A stretch of DNA of 10,636 nucleotides from Mucilaginibacter sp. (GTDB lineage: Bacteria > Bacteroidota > Bacteroidia > Sphingobacteriales > Sphingobacteriaceae): NCBI GenBank assembly GCA_028288315.1, contig JAQBNY010000169.1, positions 1 through 10,636 of the forward strand. The letters run 5' to 3'. The translations under genes were made by a program, and so were the position numbers. The notes under the pieces are model-generated. The model saw nothing but the letters and a program-made list of their open reading frames with translations, did not search any database and was not told the DNA's origin. This document shows positions 1-6,589 of the stretch, piece after piece. Every line of letters begins with the position of its first letter. The first letter of the stretch is position 1.

Positions 1-477
1 ATTATCTACCAGCATGTTCCCGGTTGATGAACCCATAAAAACCTTTATGCCGCAAACATTTTTAACATCGGTACGCATAACCTCATCAAGGTTATTGTTT
101 GATGCTCCCATAAAAAACGAATAGTTACCCAGCGAGTTATGTGCAGCTATCTCATATTTATCTTTAAGCAATTGTTGGGTAAGGGTGTTAGGTACAGTAT
201 TAGGCATCTCCATAAAAGAAGTAATACCCCCGGCTACGGCCGCCCTTGATTCTGATTGGATATTGCCCTTATGTGTTAGTCCCGGTTCGCGAAAATGCAC
301 CTGATCATCAATACAACCGGGGAAAAGATAAAGGCCCTCTGCATTAATCTCCTTATCTGCCGGGGTATTTATCTGGCTTTCAATCCGCTCAATAAAACCA
401 TCCTTAACCAGTACATCAGCTATTTGCTGGCGACCCTCGTTAACAATTGTTGCTTTTTTTATGATGATAGATGACAT
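1..477 (-). CDS. pyrC: Dihydroorotase, 5' part (runs off the window start)
   Basis: The reading frame gives exactly 159 codons from the ATG at 477-475 to the window edge with no stop, so this is the N-terminal third or more of a protein usually a little over 400 residues long. Dihydroorotase interconverts N-carbamoyl-aspartate and dihydroorotate in cytoplasmic pyrimidine synthesis. Visible family marks are the metal-site strand around residues 57-66 (DDQVHFREPG, followed by LTHKG), the MPNT segment at 91-94, and GIKVFMGSS at 143-151, whose Lys145 is in the position of the carbamylated metal-bridging lysine. In the usual HxH pair the first histidine is replaced by Gln59, while His61 is kept; I recall this variant from other Bacteroidota dihydroorotases. 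The start is supported by a promoter box 4 nt upstream and no other in-frame ATG near it. It is divergent from the helicase gene. An allantoinase or hydantoinase is less likely given the FREPGLTHKG signature. Confidence 0.9.
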   Translation of the reverse strand, partial: MSSIIIKKATIVNEGRQQIADVLVKDGFIERIESQINTPADKEINAEGLYLFPGCIDDQVHFREPGLTHKGNIQSESRAAVAGGITSFMEMPNTVPNTLTQQLLKDKYEIAAHNSLGNYSFFMGASNNNLDEVMRTDVKNVCGIKVFMGSSTGNMLVDN

Positions 478-481
478 ACAG

Positions 482-489
482 CAAATATA
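482..489 (-). promoter_or_regulatory. Bacteroidota -7 promoter box of pyrC (leaderless)
   Basis: Read on the minus strand, 489-482 is TATATTTG, a full match to the Bacteroidota -7 consensus TAnnTTTG. Only 4 nt (481-478) separate it from the pyrC ATG at 477. In this promoter class transcription begins about 5 nt after the box, so the predicted first base of the mRNA is at or next to the A of the ATG. No convincing -33 TTTG box is present at the usual 19-nt spacing. Confidence 0.6.
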
Positions 490-497
490 AGGGTTAG

Positions 498-528
498 TAG
501 GGAAGTCCGATGTCCGAAAGTCTGAAAG
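498..528 (-). repeat. Short degenerate tandem array (CTTTCnGA type) upstream of pyrC
   Basis: Read on the minus strand, 528-513 is two exact 8-bp units of the form CTTTCnGA (CTTTCAGA then CTTTCGGA), followed by decayed copies at 512-506 and 505-498. The array points toward pyrC and ends 8 nt before its -7 box. It is the opposite-strand counterpart of the array at 601-640: 521-532 is a perfect 12-nt inverted copy of 629-640, and 512-522 a perfect 11-nt inverted copy of 615-625, so the two arms could also pair into a hairpin or cruciform. Function unknown. Confidence 0.65.
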
Positions 529-573
529 ACGGTAACAAACAAGTTAGAATAAGCAGTTTTTGCAGCTTTAAAT

Positions 574-640
574 CTTTCAGCCTTCTTTCTCACTTCTTGT
601 CTTTCGGCCTTTCCGACTTTCGGACTTTCCGTCTTTCAGA
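574..640 (+). repeat. Tandem octamer array, consensus CTTTCnGA, upstream of the helicase
   Basis: Positions 601-640 are five consecutive 8-bp units, all beginning CTTTC and ending in two or three variable bases, mostly CGA, GGA or AGA. Weaker copies extend back to 574 (units at 574-581, 585-592 and 593-600, with a 3-nt insertion at 582-584). The period of 8 is not a codon multiple, and the short minus-strand reading frame through it (590-817) shows only repeat-derived Lys/Arg/Ser residues, so I regard it as non-coding. It ends 20 nt before the helicase -7 box, where a -33 element would normally lie. Inverted copies are found at 498-532. Confidence 0.75.
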
Positions 641-653
641 TGTGCTTCGCACA
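641..653. repeat. Small perfect inverted repeat in the helicase promoter spacer
   Basis: TGTGC at 641-645 and GCACA at 649-653 form a 5-bp perfect stem around a TTC loop. It lies immediately after the octamer array and 7 nt before the -7 box at 661. It could be a small operator or a chance palindrome. Because it is upstream of the predicted transcription start it would not be present in the mRNA. Confidence 0.35.
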
Positions 654-660
654 AAAACCT

Positions 661-668
661 TATCTTTG
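661..668 (+). promoter_or_regulatory. Bacteroidota -7 promoter box of the helicase operon (leaderless)
   Basis: TATCTTTG matches TAnnTTTG exactly and ends 5 nt before the ATG at 674. The predicted start of transcription is therefore within a base or two of the start codon, implying a leaderless mRNA. The -33 region is occupied by the end of the octamer array (TTTCAGA) and no exact TTTG box is seen. Confidence 0.65.
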
Positions 669-673
669 CGGCT

Positions 674-2032
674 ATGGCTGTAACTTTTGAAGAATTTAAT
701 TTTAACCGGCAAATCCTTAACGCCATTGCTGATGCCGGTTATACCGAAGCTACGCCGATACAGCAAAAAGCCATCCCGCCAATTATGAACGGGCAGGATG
801 TAATGGGTATAGCACAAACAGGTACAGGTAAAACCGCGGCTTATGTATTGCCTATTTTAATGAAGCTGAAATATGCGCAGGGCGATAATCCGCGGGCATT
901 GATCATTTCGCCAACGCGCGAACTGGCTATGCAGATAGAAGAAAATATTAAAGCCTTTGCTGCCAATACCGACTTACGAGTAGTAGTGTTATTTGGAGGA
1001 CTTGGTCCTAAAACACAAATAGAGAACATTAACAAAGGGGTTGATATAATTGTGGCTACTCCCGGCCGCTTTTTGGATATTTACATAGCCGGGCATATTG
1101 TTACCAAAACCATTACCACGCTGGTGCTGGACGAGGCCGATAAGATGATGGATATGGGCTTTATGCCGCAGATAAACAGGATATTAGAAGTTGTGCCGGT
1201 AAAACGTCAAAACCTGTTGTTCTCCGCTACCATGTCTGAAAAGATCCATGAGCTTGCAGGTAATTTTCTGGAATTTCCTACAGTGATTGAAATAACGCCG
1301 CAGGCTACTACAGCCGAAACCGTTACACAGCAACTGTATCATGTGCCCAATGTTAAAACCAAAATCAATCTGCTTAAAACCCTTTTAGATAAAGAAGGCG
1401 ACATTAAAAAGCTGATGATCTTTTGCAAAACACGTGTAGCTGCCGAAGATGTATATAAATTTTTGCTGCGTAAGTTTGGCGAAAAGGAAGTAAAGGTTTT
1501 ACACGCCAATAAAGGGCAAAACACCCGTATCAATTCCATCAACTCTTTTAAAAACGACGAGGTAAAAATACTGGTGGCAACAGATGTGGCATCGCGCGGT
1601 ATTGATGTGAGCGATGTAAGCCATGTTATAAACTTTGATGTGCCTGTAGTAATTGAAGATTATGTGCACAGGATAGGGCGTACAGGCCGGGCTTATAACT
1701 CGGGTGTAGCCATGACGTTCTGCACACCATCTGAAGAGTATTATATTAACAAAATACAAAAGCTGATAAGACAAACCATCCCGGTTTGTGATATGCCTGA
1801 TGCCGTTTTTGTTGAAGATACCCCTTATGAGGAACGCCAGGATCAGGCTAAAGAGATAGATATGCAAAAGCGCAAGGAAGACCCCGATTTTAAAGGGGCT
1901 TTCCACGAAAAGAAATCGCTTGCGCAGATCAAAAAATTTGAAGCTGAAAAAGCTAAAAAACAACCCAATAATCCAAAGAACAAGAAACCTGTTAAACATG
2001 GCGGACAAAAACGATCAAGCAGAAAGCGTTGA
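674..2032 (+). CDS. RhlE-like DEAD-box ATP-dependent RNA helicase
   Basis: A 452-residue cytoplasmic RNA helicase that would unwind or remodel RNA duplexes (ribosome assembly, mRNA turnover or cold adaptation in this family). All motifs are intact: Q motif around residues 5-30 ending ATPIQ, motif I AQTGTGKT 47-54, Ia PTREL 80-84, GG 108-109, Ib TPGR 129-132, II DEAD 153-156, III SAT 184-186, IV near 247-253, V ATDVASRGID 302-311 and VI HRIGRTGR 332-339. The sequence between motifs II and III (DKMMDMGFMPQI, KRQNLLFSATMS) is closest to the RhlE group. After the two RecA-like domains comes a Lys/Arg-rich tail (about 400-452), probably an RNA-binding extension. The start is fixed by the promoter box 5 nt upstream. 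The end of the gene overlaps the next gene by 35 nt, and the four genes up to 3062 look like one operon. Confidence 0.93.
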   Translation: MAVTFEEFNFNRQILNAIADAGYTEATPIQQKAIPPIMNGQDVMGIAQTGTGKTAAYVLPILMKLKYAQGDNPRALIISPTRELAMQIEENIKAFAANTDLRVVVLFGGLGPKTQIENINKGVDIIVATPGRFLDIYIAGHIVTKTITTLVLDEADKMMDMGFMPQINRILEVVPVKRQNLLFSATMSEKIHELAGNFLEFPTVIEITPQATTAETVTQQLYHVPNVKTKINLLKTLLDKEGDIKKLMIFCKTRVAAEDVYKFLLRKFGEKEVKVLHANKGQNTRINSINSFKNDEVKILVATDVASRGIDVSDVSHVINFDVPVVIEDYVHRIGRTGRAYNSGVAMTFCTPSEEYYINKIQKLIRQTIPVCDMPDAVFVEDTPYEERQDQAKEIDMQKRKEDPDFKGAFHEKKSLAQIKKFEAEKAKKQPNNPKNKKPVKHGGQKRSSRKR

Positions 2033-2306
2033 TCAACCCAGAAAATTCAGAATTAGCCCCTTAAACTTTGCCAGCGCGGCTTTATTTATCCTTGCCGGCT
2101 ACATTTTTTTGAACGGCGCTAAAATCACAGGCAGTCCTTATGAGCATTGGAGCGGTACCATTAGCCTGATATTTGTGCTGTTTGGGGTAGTTGTGTCATT
2201 ACTGGATATAATTTTCCGTAATTTCTTTGCCCAAACCAAAAAACTATGGATTGTAGAGCTAAGCTTTATAACTTTGGTGGCAATTATATTTTTACTTGTA
2301 AAATAA
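1998..2306 (+). CDS. Small three-helix membrane protein, unrecognised family
   Basis: A predicted 102-residue protein I do not recognise. From the chosen ATG at 1998 it reads MADKNDQAESVDQPRKF, a hydrophilic N-terminus, then three hydrophobic stretches at about residues 24-42, 50-69 and 83-101, with a short basic loop (RNFFAQTKKLW) between helices 2 and 3. It ends directly after the third helix. The frame is open upstream to 1920, but that part is the out-of-frame image of the helicase's lysine-rich tail, so the internal ATG is preferred. Even so the start lies inside the helicase gene, a 35-nt overlap that suggests translational coupling. It precedes gldC by 6 nt, so a role in the inner membrane connected to that operon is possible, but only by position. 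Confidence 0.75.
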   Translation: MADKNDQAESVDQPRKFRISPLNFASAALFILAGYIFLNGAKITGSPYEHWSGTISLIFVLFGVVVSLLDIIFRNFFAQTKKLWIVELSFITLVAIIFLLVK

Positions 2307-2312
2307 ACTTAA

Positions 2313-2642
2313 ATGAAAACTGCTGAAATAAAGCTTACGATAGAACTTGACGATAATAACGTACCTGAGAATATTTTATGGGAATCAACCGATTCGCAGA
2401 ACAAAGAGGCCCTGCCGGTAAAATCAATTATGCTGGCCCTTTGGGATCAAAGCTATAAAAACACGCTAAGGATTGATCTTTGGACAAAAGACATGCCTGT
2501 TGATGAGATGAAGCGTTTCTTTTACGAAACCCTGCAAACCATGGGCGATAGCTTTTTACGTGCTACCGGAGAAACCAATATTGTAGAGGACCTGCGCGAT
2601 TATTGCGCACACTTTGCCGACAAAATGGAAATCAAAAAATAA
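2313..2642 (+). CDS. gldC: Gliding motility protein GldC
   Basis: A 109-residue soluble, acidic protein matching GldC over its full length as I remember the family: an N-terminal strand segment KTAEIKLTIELD, a central LALWD motif (residues 41-45), and the hallmark block LWTKDMPVDEMKRFF near 56-70, ending in DYCAHFADKMEIKK. GldC was defined in Flavobacterium gliding, where its loss reduces colony spreading rather than abolishing movement; its biochemical role is unknown to me. There is no signal peptide or membrane segment. It is often found beside gldB, but here it sits between two small membrane-protein genes, 6 nt after one and 3 nt before the next. The leader is A-rich (AAACTTAA) with no Shine-Dalgarno sequence, as usual in Bacteroidota. 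Presence of gldC alone does not prove gliding, since non-gliding members of the phylum keep it. Confidence 0.85.
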   Translation: MKTAEIKLTIELDDNNVPENILWESTDSQNKEALPVKSIMLALWDQSYKNTLRIDLWTKDMPVDEMKRFFYETLQTMGDSFLRATGETNIVEDLRDYCAHFADKMEIKK

Positions 2643-2645
2643 AAA

Positions 2646-3062
2646 ATGCGTCCCTCATCACTTATAGCATTATTTGGCTTTATATTGCTCATTGCAGCAA
2701 CTTACTGCCCAATGCTGCGCGTATTTCATATAGCCAGCTGGAACGTTTATAACCTTAACCAGCCTTACGGCATTGTAATAATGCTGGTTGGTGTTGTTGG
2801 TATTTTGGGTACGGTGCTAAATCAGCGTAAAGTAACGCGTATTGCAGCCTGGGCCGCCTTAGTATTAGTGATGTTGCTGTATATAGCCGCTGTATTAAAA
2901 GTGAAAACTACATTCAGCTTTGTGCCTTTTAAAGTGTTAAACGGTTTTTTAACCAGGCAAATTACATTTAAATGGGGTTGGTTTGTATTATTTGCAGGCG
3001 CGATACTATCTGTTTTTGGCGCTATGTTTTCTAAAAGACTCAATTATATTAATCCGCAATAG
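2646..3062 (+). CDS. Four-helix integral membrane protein, unrecognised family
   Basis: A 138-residue protein of unknown family. Four hydrophobic segments lie at about residues 5-22, 41-58, 66-85 and 109-127; the loops are short and the C-terminal tail (KRLNYINPQ) is basic and probably cytoplasmic. A cysteine-proline pair (CP 21-22) ends helix 1, and a motif-poor loop with several aromatic residues (about 86-110) separates helices 3 and 4. The ATG is 3 nt after the gldC stop in an A-only context, so it is the likely last gene of the helicase-gldC operon. After it come 88 nt of AT-rich spacer before the kinase. No catalytic motif is visible, and I would call it only a small membrane protein. 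Confidence 0.8.
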   Translation: MRPSSLIALFGFILLIAATYCPMLRVFHIASWNVYNLNQPYGIVIMLVGVVGILGTVLNQRKVTRIAAWAALVLVMLLYIAAVLKVKTTFSFVPFKVLNGFLTRQITFKWGWFVLFAGAILSVFGAMFSKRLNYINPQ

Positions 3063-3116
3063 TTATCTTACTACCTGTATGTTTATTAACTTTATCTAAC
3101 CCATAGGTTTTTTAAA

Positions 3117-3124
3117 GATATTTG
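3117..3124 (+). promoter_or_regulatory. Possible -7 promoter box upstream of the sensor kinase operon
   Basis: GATATTTG differs from TAnnTTTG at one specified base and lies 26 nt before the kinase ATG at 3151. No TTTG box sits at the canonical distance upstream. The 88-nt gap after the preceding gene makes a separate promoter here reasonable, and unlike the other promoters in this window it would give a leader of about 20 nt. Confidence 0.3.
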
Positions 3125-3150
3125 TACAGTATTAAACCGCATAACTATTT

Positions 3151-6100
3151 ATGATTAATTCTTCTTTTCGTAGCCAGGTATTAGCAGGGTTTATAATCTC
3201 TATAATTCTGGTTTTTCTGGTTTGTATATTATCCTACAATAGTATCAATAAGTTTAAAGATGATACTGTTTGGGTTGATCATACCCAAAAAGTTATTACA
3301 ACATCTAACAATTTATTACAGTTGCTTACTGATGCCGAAACCGGTATGCGTGGCTACGGTGCAACCGCTAACAAGGCATTTCTTGATTCTTACAATCTAG
3401 CGGTTCCGCGTATCAACGAAAATTTAACGCAACTGGGCCAATTAATAAAAGGTAATCCTGTTCAGATTAGAAGAATTGATTCGCTTAAATTATTAGTAGA
3501 CAGGCAAGTGGTGCTTTTGAAACTGAATATAGATACCCGCGAGGCAAAAGGACTTGATTATATGGTTAGCAACCATATGTTTTTAAACGGCAAAGGTAAC
3601 ATGGATAGCATCCGTGACATCAACAACCGCATTATTGATACAGAAAGTAAACTACTTGCACAGCATAAAGCAGCTTCAGAAAAGGCATCTCAGAATGCTA
3701 TTTTAGTGATAGTTATAGGCTCAGGGATATTCCTGTTGATTATAGTGATAATGTTCTTTTATATACAGGCAACATTTGCCCGCCAAAAAAAGACAGAGGA
3801 AGAAGTAAGGATTGCAAACCTTGAGCTGGAAAAAATATTAACCGAGAACGAAGCAAAAAACTGGTTGCTTACCGGAACAACTTTATTAAACGAGAAAATA
3901 CAGGGGCAGCAAAGCGAAAAGCAACTGGCAGAAAATATATTGGCAGAAGTATGCAGGTATGCCAGTGCTCTTACAGGTACGTTGTATTTATTTAATGAGA
4001 CAGAAGAGCGCCTTGATTTGTATGCATCTTATGCGTTTAATAATCCGGGAGCTTTAAAACAACAGTTCCGTATATCTGAGGGTTGGATAGGCCAGGCAGC
4101 AAAAGACGAACGGGCTACATTAGTAAAAGGCAAATTGAATGATAAGCTGGAGTTAGGCACATCACTATTGCAGGATGAACTGATTGAGACTTTTATTGTT
4201 CCTTTCTTTTTTGATAAAAAACTTAAAGGCGTTATAGAGGTAGGTTTCCGTAACCAACTGAAAGAAGAGATAAAGGAATATGTATTACTGGCTGCCAATA
4301 ATGTTGGTATTGCAGTAAACACCGCGCAGGCACGCACCATGTTGCATGATCTGTTTGAAGAAACGCAGCAACAAGCCGAAGAACTGGAAGCGCAGCAGGA
4401 AGAAATGCGTGTAACCAACGAGGAGCTGATGAACAAAACAGAAATGTTGCAAGCATCAGAGGAAGAGCTGCGCGTGCAACAGGAAGAGTTGCGTACCATT
4501 AATGCCGAATTGGAAGAAAAAGCAAGTTTGCTTCAAGAAAAGAACCAGGCTATTGAAGAGGCACACCAGTCTATCAGCATAAAAGCTAACGAGCTGGAAA
4601 CAACCGGCAAGTACAAATCAGAATTTTTGGCTAACATGAGCCATGAGCTGCGCACGCCATTAAACAGTATTTTGGTGCTGGCGCGTATACTTAAAGATAA
4701 CAAAACGGCTAACCTATCTGAAGACCAGATTAAATATGCCAGCGTAATATTCAATGCCGGTAATGACCTGTTAACTCTCATTAATGATATCCTCGACCTG
4801 TCAAAAATTGAATCGGGTAAGCTGGAGATGCACAACGAGAATATTAAAGTATCTGAAATATTATCAGATATGCAATCGCTGTTTGCAGAGTTCGCCATCA
4901 ACAAAAAAATACATTACCAAACCAGCGCAATTGATGTACCCGCAACCATTTTTACTGATAAGTTAAGGGTTGAACAGGTGATTAAGAATCTGTTATCAAA
5001 CGCGTTTAAATTTACACCTGAAAATGGCTCTATAAGTATAACTGCAAAACCCGGCCCGCACGAAAAAACAGTAAGCTTTATTATAAAAGATAGCGGTATA
5101 GGTATTGCTGCAGAAAAACAAAAGATCATTTTTGACGCGTTTCAGCAGGCCGATGGTTCAACCAGCCGCAGATATGGTGGTACAGGTTTGGGCCTCTCTA
5201 TCAGCAGGGAGCTGGCTTCGTTATTGGGGGGCGATATTACCCTTAACAGTGAACCCGGAGTGGGTAGCGAGTTTATACTAACGCTACCATATGAGGCTAA
5301 AATAGCATCGGTAGATGATATGGTGCAAACTGTTGAAAGCTTTACCACATCATCAAATCCAATAAGTAAGGCTGTTAAAAAAACTGATAGTGGTGATCGT
5401 GACCCATTAGTGGTAATTGTTGAAGACGATAAAAACTTTGCAAACATATTAGAAGATTATGCCCGTAATCATGGTTATAAATCTGTACTGGTAAATGAGG
5501 GAACAAACGCTGTTGAGATAATAAAGAAGCGGCAGCCTGATGCTGTTATATTGGATATTATGTTGCCGGGTAAAGATGGCTGGCAGATATTGAAGGAATT
5601 GAAAATGGATGAAGCCACGCTGCATATTCCGGTACATCTAATGTCGGCAGGTGAAGCCGCAGCTAACCGGGTACGTAAAGAGGGGGCTATCAGTTTTTTG
5701 AAAAAGCCTGTAAATACCGAAACCCTGGATAAGTTATTTGCTGATATTATGGCTAACAGCGGAACCAGGTTTACTCAAATATTACTGGTTGAAGACCACA
5801 AAACACAAAGCCAGGCATTAAAAGATTTGATGCAAAGCCAGGGTATTACCGTTGACCAGGCATTTGACGGCGAATCAGCCTTCAGGATGCTGTATGAAAA
5901 CGAATATCAGTGTGTGATACTGGATCTTAACCTGCCGGATATATCAGGACTTGACCTGTTAGATAAAATTAAAGCGATTGACCGTTTTGCCGTTCTTCCG
6001 GTTGTTATCAACACCGCTATGGAGCTTGATAAAACATCGGTAAACAGGTTAATGCAATATGCCAATGCCATGGTGGTAAAAACCAGTAAGTCTTCAGATA

Positions 6101-6588
6101 GGCTGATAGACGAGGTAAACCTGTTCCTTAATAAAATTAGTGAAACAGGCATACATGCTACCAGGGCAAACAATTCCGGCAAAACCAAAATTATAACCAA
6201 AAGTAAAGATGCTATAAAAGGTAAAAAGGTGCTTATTGTTGATGATGATATGCGTAACATATTTGCCTTGAGTAGCGTTTTGGAAAGTTATGACCTTAAT
6301 GTAGTTATAGCCAATGATGGTTTAGAAGCCATTGACAAACTGGAGGAGATTGCTGATATTGATATTGTGCTCATGGATATTATGATGCCTAAAATGGATG
6401 GTTACGAAGCAACAAGACATATTCGTAAGCAAAACAAATGGGCAAAACTCCCTGTTATTGCATTAACCGCAAAGGCCATGAAGGACGACCGTGAAAAATG
6501 TATTGCAGCCGGTGCAAATGATTATATCACTAAGCCGGTTGATTTGGACAGGTTGGTAGCATTGATGCAGTTGTGGCTGGATAATTAA
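3151..6588 (+). CDS. Hybrid sensor histidine kinase: CHASE3-GAF-coiled coil-HisKA-HATPase-REC-REC-REC
   Basis: A 1145-residue inner-membrane sensor kinase. Helix 1 (about 11-29) and helix 2 (about 183-204) bracket an extracytoplasmic CHASE3 domain with the typical DAETGMRGYGAT segment (61-72). A GAF domain follows at about 240-392, then a Glu/Gln-rich coiled coil (about 399-485). HisKA has the phospho-acceptor His498 in NMSHELRTPLN; the ATPase domain shows the N box NLLSNAFKFT (613-622), DSGIGI (647-652) and GGTGLGL (676-682). Three receivers follow, each with its acidic pair, phospho-Asp, Thr/Ser and Lys: Asp802/Ser832/Lys852, Asp925/Thr955/Lys977 (followed by Thr instead of the usual Pro) and Asp1076/Thr1106/Lys1128. 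All domains look active. No HPt or DNA-binding output domain is attached. cheR starts 1 nt after its stop, so the kinase and the methylation enzymes are almost certainly co-expressed. The stimulus is unknown; CHASE3 domains are generally orphan sensors. Confidence 0.92.
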   Translation: MINSSFRSQVLAGFIISIILVFLVCILSYNSINKFKDDTVWVDHTQKVITTSNNLLQLLTDAETGMRGYGATANKAFLDSYNLAVPRINENLTQLGQLIKGNPVQIRRIDSLKLLVDRQVVLLKLNIDTREAKGLDYMVSNHMFLNGKGNMDSIRDINNRIIDTESKLLAQHKAASEKASQNAILVIVIGSGIFLLIIVIMFFYIQATFARQKKTEEEVRIANLELEKILTENEAKNWLLTGTTLLNEKIQGQQSEKQLAENILAEVCRYASALTGTLYLFNETEERLDLYASYAFNNPGALKQQFRISEGWIGQAAKDERATLVKGKLNDKLELGTSLLQDELIETFIVPFFFDKKLKGVIEVGFRNQLKEEIKEYVLLAANNVGIAVNTAQARTMLHDLFEETQQQAEELEAQQEEMRVTNEELMNKTEMLQASEEELRVQQEELRTINAELEEKASLLQEKNQAIEEAHQSISIKANELETTGKYKSEFLANMSHELRTPLNSILVLARILKDNKTANLSEDQIKYASVIFNAGNDLLTLINDILDLSKIESGKLEMHNENIKVSEILSDMQSLFAEFAINKKIHYQTSAIDVPATIFTDKLRVEQVIKNLLSNAFKFTPENGSISITAKPGPHEKTVSFIIKDSGIGIAAEKQKIIFDAFQQADGSTSRRYGGTGLGLSISRELASLLGGDITLNSEPGVGSEFILTLPYEAKIASVDDMVQTVESFTTSSNPISKAVKKTDSGDRDPLVVIVEDDKNFANILEDYARNHGYKSVLVNEGTNAVEIIKKRQPDAVILDIMLPGKDGWQILKELKMDEATLHIPVHLMSAGEAAANRVRKEGAISFLKKPVNTETLDKLFADIMANSGTRFTQILLVEDHKTQSQALKDLMQSQGITVDQAFDGESAFRMLYENEYQCVILDLNLPDISGLDLLDKIKAIDRFAVLPVVINTAMELDKTSVNRLMQYANAMVVKTSKSSDRLIDEVNLFLNKISETGIHATRANNSGKTKIITKSKDAIKGKKVLIVDDDMRNIFALSSVLESYDLNVVIANDGLEAIDKLEEIADIDIVLMDIMMPKMDGYEATRHIRKQNKWAKLPVIALTAKAMKDDREKCIAAGANDYITKPVDLDRLVALMQLWLDN
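4393..4512 (+). repeat. Four-heptad (28-residue) repeat in the kinase coiled coil
   Basis: Residues 415-426 (QQEEMRVTNEEL) recur at 443-454 as QQEELRTINAEL, exactly 28 residues (84 bp) apart, matching at 8 of 12 positions. The DNA copies, 4393-4428 and 4477-4512, have diverged at silent sites, so this is a selected protein repeat, not a recent duplication. Four heptads per repeat keeps the coiled-coil phase. The segment links GAF to the HisKA dimerisation helix and so should transmit the signal. Confidence 0.7.
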
Positions 6589-6589
6589 T

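Noticed and set aside
590..817. Minus-strand reading frame of 75 codons with a Lys/Arg/Ser-rich C-terminus across the octamer array
   Set aside because: Its distinctive residues come only from translating the CTTTC repeats, and the rest lies antisense to the start of the helicase gene. No promoter or family resemblance.
1499..2008. Minus-strand frame of 169 codons opposite the helicase 3' half
   Set aside because: Phe/Leu/Tyr-rich content is the antisense image of the helicase's Lys/Glu-rich codons; the helicase is fully conserved on the plus strand.
3063..3150. Terminator or small RNA in the spacer before the kinase
   Set aside because: The 88 nt are AT-rich with a T-run near 3108-3113, but I found no stable hairpin ahead of it and no RNA family signature.
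4029..4499. Minus-strand Ser/Cys-rich frames opposite the kinase, which could suggest a cysteine-rich peptide
   Set aside because: Ser/Cys/Ala runs are the reverse complement of Glu/Gln/Ala codons in the GAF and coiled-coil region. No start context or signal peptide fits.
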